From contig NZ_CP035281.1 of assembly GCF_004103735.1 (NCBI RefSeq), positions 2,542,001-2,606,000 of the forward strand: a DNA stretch of 64,000 bases. The letters are read 5' to 3'. This DNA comes from Aminipila luticellarii (GTDB lineage Bacteria; Bacillota; Clostridia; Peptostreptococcales; Anaerovoracaceae). Shown in pieces: positions 17,854 through 25,648 of the stretch (positions are counted from its first letter, which is position 1; each line of letters starts with the position of its first letter). The notes under the pieces are model-generated. The model worked only from the letters and a program-made list of their open reading frames with translations. It ran no database searches and was not told where the DNA came from. Made by a program: the position numbers and the translations under genes.

Positions 17854-18622
17854 CCCATTCTCCTATCATACCACCGTGCTCTTCTGCGGGCGGCATCAGC
17901 TCTATTTCCATATCACCGAAAGCCCGTTGCTGCTCCACCCGAACCAGCCTGTCCCGGATCATCTGGAGCATAGAGGTAAAGGTAAGAACCACGTCATACC
18001 GGTCACTTTCGCCGTTTATTAGTTCCTTAAACGATACCTTTTTAAAACAGTGCTTTTTAAAAAAATCTACGATATATTGAACCTTCATTTCAATACTCTG
18101 TTTTTGTCTTTCCACTCTTGTATAATGTTTTCTGACCTCTTCAATCCGCTGTTTTTTCCTTAAAAACAGATTGAAGGCCGATACAAATTGCTTAATGTCC
18201 AGCGACAAGAACTCATCTGCTTCATTTCTGTAGGGTTCCAGATCTTCCTTCGGCTTTTCAAAGCTTCGCATCTTTTCATCCTCATAACCTTCCAAAAGCT
18301 CTGCCGCCGCCTTAAATTTCTTATATTCCAGAATCTTTTCGACCAGCTCTGTTCTCGGGTCCTCTTCCACAACGCCCTCTTCCACAGGTGTACTTCTCGG
18401 AAGCAGCATTTTAGATTTAATTTCAATCAGCGAAGCCGCCAGTACCATAAATTCAGTCGCCACATTTACATCTGCCTCCTGCATCTGCTCCAGGTATGCC
18501 AGATACTGTTCCGTGATTTCTGCGACCTGAATATCATAGATACTCATTTCTGCATTTTCAATTAAATATACCAGTAGGTCAAAGGGGCCTTCAAAGATAT
18601 CCAATTTTACTTTATATGCCAT
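17843..18622 (-). CDS. scpA: segregation and condensation protein A
   Basis: ScpA is the kleisin that bridges the SMC heads. The 259-residue protein opens with KLDIFEGPFDLLVYLIE, the signature N-terminal helix, and ends with a winged-helix region (TFTSMLQMIRDRLV). The ATG at 18620-18622 gives the family's normal N terminus; it overlaps the end of the upstream transporter gene by 11 bases, so translation is probably coupled to that gene. Confidence 0.95.
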   Translation of the reverse strand: MAYKVKLDIFEGPFDLLVYLIENAEMSIYDIQVAEITEQYLAYLEQMQEADVNVATEFMVLAASLIEIKSKMLLPRSTPVEEGVVEEDPRTELVEKILEYKKFKAAAELLEGYEDEKMRSFEKPKEDLEPYRNEADEFLSLDIKQFVSAFNLFLRKKQRIEEVRKHYTRVERQKQSIEMKVQYIVDFFKKHCFKKVSFKELINGESDRYDVVLTFTSMLQMIRDRLVRVEQQRAFGDMEIELMPPAEEHGGMIGEWDDN

Positions 18623-19496
18623 TGCTGTCGCCCTCATGTCTTGTGTAATACATGACACCCGCAACGATGGTAAGACCGCCTACGATCTGCCAGATAGAAG
18701 GAATTTCGGCAAATAAGACCATCGCTACTCCCGTTGAAATAAACGTCTCTAAATTCTCACAAGTTGCCACATATAAGGCGGAGGTATATCCCAGACACCA
18801 GTTGAATACGGCATGTGCGCCAATCTGACACACCATGGCCATTACAAAGATCCAGAACATATCATTTGCGCTGTATCCGGTAAAAGGCGTTCCGGTCACC
18901 AGCATTCCAATGGTGAAGGTAATCCAGCAGAACAAAAAGACAAAAAATACATATACGGCTGCGTTGATGCCCTTTCTAAACTTATTACCGGCAATAAAAT
19001 ACAAACCTATAAATAATGCCGCAAACAGGCACATAATATCTCCGAACAGGGTGTCGGCAGAAATGCTGTAGTCACTTCCCGATATGATAACGCTTCCTAT
19101 AAAGGCAACAATAACTCCTGCTACTGCCTTTTTATTTGTCTTTTCTTTAAAGATAAAAACGGAAATCAGCAGGATCATAAACGGATCCGTCATGGCTAAA
19201 ACACTTCCGCTGGCAACACTGGTATGCTCTATTCCTGTAAACCATGAAAAAAAGTGCCCTGCCAGAAATATACCGGCAACAGCGCAGCCGCCCAGCTGCT
19301 TTTTCGTCATGGACAAAGCCTCTTCCCGGTGTCTCACCAGGGTCATCACTGCAAATACAGGAAGGGCAAAAGCCAGCCTATAAAATCCGATTGCCATGGC
19401 GGGTGCAGAAGTGAGCCGAACAAAGATCGGAGAAAATGCTGCTGCAACTACTGCTAAAATTACTACCTTTTTTACGTTTCTCTCAAAAATATTCAT
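18612..19496 (-). CDS. EamA/DMT-family transporter
   Basis: A ten-helix drug/metabolite transporter of 294 residues with two EamA repeats (about residues 8-135 and 150-285). Motifs such as GIEHTSVASGSVLAMTDPF in the first half and the matching YTSALYVATCENLETF in the second half show the internal duplication. The substrate cannot be read from sequence. It is cotranscribed with scpA, which is more likely a matter of position than function. Confidence 0.9.
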   Translation of the reverse strand: MNIFERNVKKVVILAVVAAAFSPIFVRLTSAPAMAIGFYRLAFALPVFAVMTLVRHREEALSMTKKQLGGCAVAGIFLAGHFFSWFTGIEHTSVASGSVLAMTDPFMILLISVFIFKEKTNKKAVAGVIVAFIGSVIISGSDYSISADTLFGDIMCLFAALFIGLYFIAGNKFRKGINAAVYVFFVFLFCWITFTIGMLVTGTPFTGYSANDMFWIFVMAMVCQIGAHAVFNWCLGYTSALYVATCENLETFISTGVAMVLFAEIPSIWQIVGGLTIVAGVMYYTRHEGDSNGI

Positions 19497-19519
19497 AAGT
19501 GCTCCTTAACTCATTAAGC

Positions 19520-20593
19520 CTAAACTTCAAATACCTTGGGCAAATTTATATCATAAGGCGGATACATGATGCCCTTTTCCGTTATAACGGCGGTAATATA
19601 TTTTGCATCCGTCACATCAAAGGCCGGGTTATATGTCTTTACTCCTTCCGGAGCCATTGGTTTTTCATACCACATCTTATAGACCTCTTCACCCTTTCTT
19701 TGTTCAATATGAATATCCTTTCCGGCAGGCGTATTGAGATCAATAGTCGAAGTAGGCACAAACATATAAAAGGGAATGCCGTATTCTTTCGCCAATATGG
19801 CCACTCCCGATGTCCCAATTTTATTTGCCCCGTCTCCGTTTGCCGCCATTCGGTCACAGCCCACCACCACAGCGTCGATCCAGCCGTTCTTCATGACAAT
19901 GGAAGCCATGTTATCGCAAATAAGCGTGACATCTATCCCCGCTTTATCTAATTCCCATGAAGTCAATCTGGCTCCCTGTAAAAGCGGTCTTGTTTCATCC
20001 GCAAAAACCTTAAAATGGTATCCCTGTTCCTGTCCCAAATACAATGGAGACAGACAGGTTCCATATTTGGCCGTTGCGATGGTACCCGCGTTGCAGTGGG
20101 TCAGAATGCCCATCCCGGGTTTCAGAAGAGACAGCCCGTATTTTCCCATGGCATAGCAGGAATCCACATCTTCCTGATAAATTTTCCGTGCTTCTTCTTT
20201 CAGCTCCTGTGTAATATGTATCTGAGCCCTCTCCCATGTTTCAGTTTTCGCTTTTTCTTTTAAAGAGAGAAGCTTCGCTTCCATTCTGTTGAGAGCCCAG
20301 AAAAGATTGACCGCTGTAGGTCTTGCGGAAGCAAGGTATTCCTTCACTTCATGGAAGGCATGGCAAAATTCTTCAAAGCTCGCCGCTGCCATATCTCTGG
20401 TGCAGACATATATGCCGCAGGCTGCCGCTACTCCAATAGCCGGCGCTCCTCTGACCTTTAGTTTATAAATCGCCTCCCACAAGTCCTCTTTGTTCTGAAT
20501 CTCAAGATACACCTCCTGTCCCGGCAATAAGGTCTGATCAAGAAGATACATTTTTTCATGCTCATACTTTATAGGTGACATAAACGATGTCAT
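19520..20593 (-). CDS. mtnA: S-methyl-5-thioribose-1-phosphate isomerase
   Basis: MtnA isomerises methylthioribose-1-phosphate to methylthioribulose-1-phosphate in methionine salvage. The 357 residues contain VRGAPAIGVAAA, the catalytic-Cys segment THCNAGTIAT and the catalytic-Asp segment VVGCDRMAANGD. The ATG at 20593 has GGGAGG 7-8 bases upstream; an earlier in-frame ATG at 20608 lies inside that site. No mtnK, mtnB or mtnD is nearby, so it may serve a 5-deoxyribose-type salvage as in other bacteria with lone mtnA. A short GC-rich hairpin (ACGGCCG arms) lies in its leader. Confidence 0.92.
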   Translation of the reverse strand: MTSFMSPIKYEHEKMYLLDQTLLPGQEVYLEIQNKEDLWEAIYKLKVRGAPAIGVAAACGIYVCTRDMAAASFEEFCHAFHEVKEYLASARPTAVNLFWALNRMEAKLLSLKEKAKTETWERAQIHITQELKEEARKIYQEDVDSCYAMGKYGLSLLKPGMGILTHCNAGTIATAKYGTCLSPLYLGQEQGYHFKVFADETRPLLQGARLTSWELDKAGIDVTLICDNMASIVMKNGWIDAVVVGCDRMAANGDGANKIGTSGVAILAKEYGIPFYMFVPTSTIDLNTPAGKDIHIEQRKGEEVYKMWYEKPMAPEGVKTYNPAFDVTDAKYITAVITEKGIMYPPYDINLPKVFEV

Positions 20594-20707
20594 ATCTTTT
20601 CCTCCCAATCTGTAATCAACGGCCGTTTCCGGCCGTTTTATTCATTATCCTAACATTTAATTATACACTTTTATCCTGCTGTTGAACAGCTTGAACCCAA
20701 AATTTCC

Positions 20708-21583
20708 TTACAGCTGCGGCAGGGCTTTCATTAAACACGCTCCGCTGCAGGTCGCCGCTACTCCGCCCAACGCTGTCTCTTTCAGCTGCATAGGTAAAAG
20801 CTTGCCCACCTTGTACATGGCTTCCACGACCTCATCTGCATCAATATAGCTTTGAACGCCCGCCATGGCTAAATCCGCACTAAGCAGTGCATTGACCGCC
20901 TGAGAAGCATTTCTTTGCGCACATGGAATCTGTACCAAACCGCCCACCGGATCGCATACCAGCCCCATGATGTTCATAAGCGACAAGCTGAAAGCGGTCA
21001 CGGACTGCAAAGGTGTGCCTCCGCAAAGTTCTACAGCAGCAGCTGCCGCCATAGCGGCTGCAACTCCGCATTCAGCCTGACATCCGCCCTCGGCGCCTGC
21101 TACCGTGGCATTTTCCGTTACGATAGCCCCGAACCCCGAAGCGGTAATCATCGCCATCAGCACATCTTTTTCCGCTGCTTTTCTTTCTTCCGCTACAGAT
21201 AGGATGACCGCCGGCACGATTCCGCAGGACCCCGCCGTAGGCATGGCACAAATTTTACCCATGGACGCATTGACCTCACTGGAAGAAAGCGCCCTGGCCA
21301 TAACCAGATTGATAAAATCACCGCAAAGATTCTTTTTTTCTCCGGTTGCATACGCATATTGCGTGGAAGCGATTCCACAGATAAGGTTTCCCTCCGGGCT
21401 TGTAGGATGCTCCAAGGCTTTTTTCGCCGAATTCTTCATGACCTCATATCGGTCGCTCATAATCTGTAAGATCTCTTCCGGACTCTTCTCGCTGTGTTTG
21501 ACTTCGTTTTCCAGTACGATCTGAGAAAGCGTTTCGTTCCTTTCCTGTGCCAATGTTAAAAGTTCTTTTATATTCTTATACAT
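20708..21583 (-). CDS. sdaAA: L-serine dehydratase, iron-sulfur type, alpha subunit
   Basis: The catalytic subunit deaminates L-serine to pyruvate and ammonia using an oxygen-sensitive [4Fe-4S] cluster. The 291 residues show MPTAGSCGIVPAV, EGGCQAECGVA, VCDPVGGLVQIPC with its cluster Cys, and ATCSGACL at the end. It follows sdaAB by 18 bases, forming the two-gene type found in Clostridia and Bacillus. Pyruvate made here could feed thiolase- and citrate-related metabolism also coded in the window. Confidence 0.95.
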   Translation of the reverse strand: MYKNIKELLTLAQERNETLSQIVLENEVKHSEKSPEEILQIMSDRYEVMKNSAKKALEHPTSPEGNLICGIASTQYAYATGEKKNLCGDFINLVMARALSSSEVNASMGKICAMPTAGSCGIVPAVILSVAEERKAAEKDVLMAMITASGFGAIVTENATVAGAEGGCQAECGVAAAMAAAAAVELCGGTPLQSVTAFSLSLMNIMGLVCDPVGGLVQIPCAQRNASQAVNALLSADLAMAGVQSYIDADEVVEAMYKVGKLLPMQLKETALGGVAATCSGACLMKALPQL

Positions 21584-21601
21584 GTTTCTGTTTCCTTTCC
21601 C

Positions 21602-22267
21602 CTATGCGCAGGCAATGAAGCGTACGATTTGAATATATGGATGAGCCTTGAGCTGATTCAGTATCTCTTCGTCAATGGAATCATCAATTTCAATCACACA
21701 GATGGCATCCTGTTTTTTCTGCATACGGCTGACCTTCATCGTTGCAATATTGATTCCATTGTCTGCCAAAATCGTAGCCACATGACTGATGACGCCCTTT
21801 TGGTCATTTTGTTTGACAAATATCGTGGGAAGCTCTCCGCTGATACCAATTTCATATCCGTCTATCTTCACAATTCTTACGTTTCCTCCCCCTACGGAAG
21901 CCCCTTGTATCCTTGACCGGATCTCTCCATTTTTATAGAAGGTGATGATCACCGAATTTTCATGAGCTCCGGGAAGATCAACAGAATAAAACTCAAATTC
22001 AAGATTATCCTGCTCAGCAAGCTCAAAGGATTTGGAAATCCGTTCGTCATCTTCTCTTATTCCCATGACACCGGCCAGCAGCGCCTTATCCGTCCCATGC
22101 CCCTTTCCCGTTTTATCAAAGGAACCGTAAAGGCCAAACGTCACCCGGTCAAAATCTCCGTTTACAATCTGTCTGGCTATCCTGCCGATTTTAGCCGCCC
22201 CAGCAGTGTGTGAGCTGGAGGGACCAATCATGACCGGCCCTGCTACCTGAAAAATACTCGTGTTCAT
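21602..22267 (-). CDS. sdaAB: L-serine dehydratase, iron-sulfur type, beta subunit
   Basis: The 221-residue beta subunit has the FQVAGPVMIGPSSSHTAGAAKI N-terminal region typical of SdaAB and an ACT domain over the last 70 residues (GVISHVATILADNGINIATM) that likely binds serine. First gene of the sdaAB-sdaAA pair. The upstream 140 bases are AT-rich with TATAAT-like boxes, but no promoter can be singled out. Confidence 0.95.
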   Translation of the reverse strand: MNTSIFQVAGPVMIGPSSSHTAGAAKIGRIARQIVNGDFDRVTFGLYGSFDKTGKGHGTDKALLAGVMGIREDDERISKSFELAEQDNLEFEFYSVDLPGAHENSVIITFYKNGEIRSRIQGASVGGGNVRIVKIDGYEIGISGELPTIFVKQNDQKGVISHVATILADNGINIATMKVSRMQKKQDAICVIEIDDSIDEEILNQLKAHPYIQIVRFIACA

Positions 22268-22407
22268 ATGCCACCTCTACCCTTTTTATATTATATTTTG
22301 ATTTACTTCTGCTTTTATACAATAAAAATTTTTTACAGCTTAACCTTATAACATTATACTTGTAATTTACAATATTTACAAATAAAAAGTACTCTTACCG
22401 CTTCCGC

Positions 22408-22451
22408 AAAAGTAAAAGACCGAGGAGAATGCTCCTCGGTCTTTTACTTTT
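22408..22451. terminator. strong terminator after the lytic transglycosylase gene
   Basis: A perfect 20-base-pair stem (22408-22427 with 22432-22451) and an AATG loop; A-rich and T-rich arm ends let it work in either direction. Confidence 0.88.
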
Positions 22452-22539
22452 CTATCTTATATGCTTTTTGGGTCGTGATTTTTTTAATCCTCTTTCTGTC
22501 CTGCGATTTTTCTCTTGTGTAAAAATCTTATTTTGCCAA

Positions 22540-23631
22540 TTAATTATATCCGTTTACAGAAAGAAAATTTTGTACTCCGCTATATGCAGACATGATTCTT
22601 GTCGCATAAGCTGTGGAGTAGTTTCCTCGGCTAACCCTTGATGAGCCTTGGTTATATGCAGACAGCGCCTTTGCTCTGTCTCCGTTATAGTTCGTAATTC
22701 CCGTACCGATCATACTCGCTCCGACATTAATATTCGAGCGCGGATCTCGTAACTGTTGTGGTGTCAGACCAAAATTGGCTGCCGTAGCCGGCATGATCTG
22801 CATCAGCCCTATGGCACCGCTCTGCGAAACCGCAGCTGCATTGAAGGTGCTTTCCTTGTGGGCGATGGCCAGTAACAGCTTCTCATCTACCTTATACAGA
22901 TTCGCTGCTCTTTTAAACATAAAGACCAGATCTTGTGCATAGGAAGGTGACAGGCTGCCGTTATAATGTAAAATATAATTTACTAACCCTTTGTTGTATC
23001 TGGATTCCGGCTCACTCCAGAAACTTTTTGCGGTTTTGCCTTCAATCGTGCTTATACATAATCCATAATAAGCATCATAGTATAAATCCCAATTAAACGC
23101 TTTGCTTTCACTCATCGCCTTTACAGGGATGAATAAATACTTTCCGATCGCCAATACCGGCATACCGTTTAAGTTCACTTCTTCGACCAGCATCTCAGGT
23201 GCCTCGATCACTCCGGTTGAATCCTCAGCCTGAGCTTCTGCTTCATCTTTGTCTGAAAGCTCTTGATAAGCTAATACTTTAACTCCTGATATAACTTCTA
23301 ATTTCATATCGTAACCATTATTCTTGGCCCAATTTTTACTAATTATCTTTTGAGTTCCTTCCGTCTTAAGAAGTTTTAATGTGCGGCTTTCCCAGTCCAT
23401 TTCTGCCTCAAATCCACAGATATTTCCCATATCTGGGCTTAATGGAATGTAAGTCGTGTCTTTATAAAGGAAGAACGGATATTGCAGATTGTAATTTACA
23501 ATCTCACTCCCATTTATAACGACTTTTTTGTTAAAAAAATCTCCTTGAACGTATTCTTCAGCATATATAGAAATTGATGAGAAAAGTACAATGGTCAATG
23601 AAAGCCACACAGATATAAGCTTCTTTGCCAT
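22540..23631 (-). CDS. secreted lytic transglycosylase with copper-amine-oxidase-like N domain
   Basis: A 363-residue exported protein: an N-terminal signal peptide (about residues 1-24, ending SIYAEE), a region resembling the copper amine oxidase N-terminal fold (roughly 35-210), and a C-terminal SLT domain (about 230-350) with the catalytic Glu in LLAIAHKESTFN and the GAIGLMQIMP and SAYNQG motifs. It should cleave peptidoglycan glycan strands outside the membrane. The ATG at 23631 gives a clean signal peptide and has GAGGAG upstream. Confidence 0.9.
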   Translation of the reverse strand: MAKKLISVWLSLTIVLFSSISIYAEEYVQGDFFNKKVVINGSEIVNYNLQYPFFLYKDTTYIPLSPDMGNICGFEAEMDWESRTLKLLKTEGTQKIISKNWAKNNGYDMKLEVISGVKVLAYQELSDKDEAEAQAEDSTGVIEAPEMLVEEVNLNGMPVLAIGKYLFIPVKAMSESKAFNWDLYYDAYYGLCISTIEGKTAKSFWSEPESRYNKGLVNYILHYNGSLSPSYAQDLVFMFKRAANLYKVDEKLLLAIAHKESTFNAAAVSQSGAIGLMQIMPATAANFGLTPQQLRDPRSNINVGASMIGTGITNYNGDRAKALSAYNQGSSRVSRGNYSTAYATRIMSAYSGVQNFLSVNGYN

Positions 23632-24012
23632 ACCTTGTTTCTCCTCTCTTTCCTTTGTCTCTTTGTAAGACATTGTTATTATAGCACTTTTTAACAAAAA
23701 GTATACCTTTTTGCTTATATTCAGAAAATTTAAACCAGGGTAACCGTTTGCTAACTTGTGTATTTTTCAACGTTATTTCAGCTCATGTTCTTTTAAAAAA
23801 ACTTTATTTTTTGCTTGACATTACAAATATGCTCTTTAATATTTGACAATATATTCTTAAATATCCTATATATAAATTTCCTTTTCGACATGCTCTTGTC
23901 CTGTACCGTGGATCTGAAAAATCGACGCAGGGAACACAGAAATAGCCATACAACAATTATGTGGTATGGCTCTCCATTACATTACATATTACAGTCCTTT
24001 CGGTTCCTCATT
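23632..24012. other. 381-bp intergenic region between gltA and the transglycosylase gene
   Basis: It holds an extended -10 box (TGCTATAAT on the minus strand, 23678-23686) likely used by the transglycosylase gene. On the plus strand TTGACA occurs twice (near 23815 and 23842), the second 18 bases from TATATA, but no gene follows. The imperfect hairpin after gltA is at 23944-23971. Nothing else is recognisable. Confidence 0.5.
23944..23971 (-). terminator. weak terminator-like hairpin after gltA
   Basis: AGCCATAC (23944-23951) pairs with GTATGGCT (23964-23971); inner bases add three more pairs. The following minus-strand bases ATTTCTG are only a weak T run. Confidence 0.45.
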
Positions 24013-25395
24013 TTATCTTTCTGCTATAGGCACATAATCGCACAAGTCCGCTACGTCTTTATATGCCGGTCTGATGATTTTACCTGCATTGATCAGCTCT
24101 TCTATTCGGTGCGCGCTCCATCCTGCCATCCTGGCGATAGCAAAAATAGGTGTATAAAGCTCCAACGGCAGATCCAGCATACTGTAAACAAAGCCGCTGT
24201 AAAAGTCAATGTTTGCGCTGACCCCTTTATAAATCTTTCGTTCCTCTGCAATAATTTCAGCGGCAATCCGTTCCACACTGGCATACAGCTTATATTCTGC
24301 TTCCCTATTTTTCTCTTTTGCCAGATTTTCCACGAATTTTTTAAAAATTTCTGCTCTTGGATCGGACAGGGAATACACCGCATGTCCCATACCGTATATC
24401 AATCCAGATTTATCAAAAGCTTCACCGTGCAGCAGCTTCTTTAAGTAGGTTCGAATCTGCTCTTCATCGTTCCAATCTGTAATGCAAGCTTTCATATCAT
24501 CAAACATCTGCACGACCTTAATATTAGCACCTCCATGCTTAGGCCCCTTAAGGGATCCCAATGCCGCCGCTATGGCCGAGTACGTATCCGTTCCGGAGGA
24601 AGAAACCACATGGGTCGTAAAGGTCGAATTGTTTCCGCCGCCGTGCTCTGCGTGGAGTACTAATGCTAAATCCAGAAGTCTGGCTTCCAGCTCCGTGTAG
24701 TGGCTGTCCGGTCTCAGCATATGCAAAATATTTTCCGCCGTAGACAATTCCGGTTTCGGGATGTGTATATACAAACTGTCTCTGTAGTGATAATGTCTGG
24801 ACGCCTGATAGCCGTAAACCGCCAGTAACGGAAACACCGCTGTGAGCAGCAGGCATTGCCTCAGCACATTCGGTATAGAAGTATCATTAGGCCTGTTGTC
24901 ATAGGAATGAAGAGTCAGTACACCTCTGGCCAAGCTGTTCATCATATCCATGCTGGGTGCTTTCATAATAATGTCTCTGACAAAGCTCGGGGGCAGCGTA
25001 CGGTATTCTGCCAGAAGCTCGTTAAAGCTGCTCAGCTGTTCTTTCGTCGGCAGTTTTCCAAAGATAAGCAGATAGGTCACTTCCTCAAATCCAAAACGCT
25101 TTTCTTTCACAAAGCCCTTTACAATGTCGTTTATATTGACCCCCCGGTAATAAAGCCTGCCCGCCGCCGGCATCTTTTCTCCCGTTTCCGGGTCGATATC
25201 AAAAGCATATATTCCTGAAATTTCAGTAAGACCTGTAAGTACACCATTTCCGTTTAAATCACGAAGTCCTCTGTTGACCTCATATTTTTTATACAACGAG
25301 GTATCAATCGTACTATTTTTTACACACTCATCGGCCAGCTCCTGTATTTCTGCAGTTATTGTCGAATATTTATCGTCTAATCTCTCACTATACAT
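24013..25395 (-). CDS. gltA: citrate synthase (citrate/2-methylcitrate synthase family)
   Basis: The 460-residue enzyme condenses oxaloacetate and acetyl-CoA. The catalytic triad segments are visible: HAEHGGGNNSTF (His), GMGHAVYS (His) and NIDFYSG (Asp). The N-terminal ~60 residues before GLTEISGI are longer than in E. coli GltA, as in other clostridial forms. In such anaerobes it would feed an incomplete TCA branch toward 2-oxoglutarate and glutamate. No aconitase or isocitrate dehydrogenase is adjacent. A 2-methylcitrate role cannot be excluded by sequence. Confidence 0.92.
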   Translation of the reverse strand: MYSERLDDKYSTITAEIQELADECVKNSTIDTSLYKKYEVNRGLRDLNGNGVLTGLTEISGIYAFDIDPETGEKMPAAGRLYYRGVNINDIVKGFVKEKRFGFEEVTYLLIFGKLPTKEQLSSFNELLAEYRTLPPSFVRDIIMKAPSMDMMNSLARGVLTLHSYDNRPNDTSIPNVLRQCLLLTAVFPLLAVYGYQASRHYHYRDSLYIHIPKPELSTAENILHMLRPDSHYTELEARLLDLALVLHAEHGGGNNSTFTTHVVSSSGTDTYSAIAAALGSLKGPKHGGANIKVVQMFDDMKACITDWNDEEQIRTYLKKLLHGEAFDKSGLIYGMGHAVYSLSDPRAEIFKKFVENLAKEKNREAEYKLYASVERIAAEIIAEERKIYKGVSANIDFYSGFVYSMLDLPLELYTPIFAIARMAGWSAHRIEELINAGKIIRPAYKDVADLCDYVPIAER

Positions 25396-25480
25396 ATTTT
25401 GTCCCCCTTGTTTTAAATTTAAAGCAAATTAATACATTTTTATATTAACAAACTACCGCTTTACTGAGATGATAGTGTGT

Positions 25481-25509
25481 ATTATACCACTATTTCAATA
25501 TTTTCGCAA
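25481..25509 (-). promoter_or_regulatory. gltA promoter
   Basis: On the minus strand TTGCGA (25504-25509), 17 bases, TATAAT (25481-25486) with a TGG extension. It leaves a leader of about 80 bases. Confidence 0.7.
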
Positions 25510-25587
25510 TATATTATAAATAAAAACGCCTTCATTGTAAAGACAAGTTAGTCCGTTTACGCCTTTTATTGACAAGAAAATATGACG

Positions 25588-25624
25588 AAAAAAGACTGAA
25601 TCCGCTTGAACTTGGGCTTCAGCC
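25588..25624 (-). terminator. terminator after the SBP-GGDEF gene
   Basis: A ten-pair stem with one mismatch (25615-25624 with 25594-25603) followed on the minus strand by TTTTTT, 25 bases past the stop. Confidence 0.75.
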
Positions 25625-25648
25625 TTTCATGATATTCCTTTCAACTTT

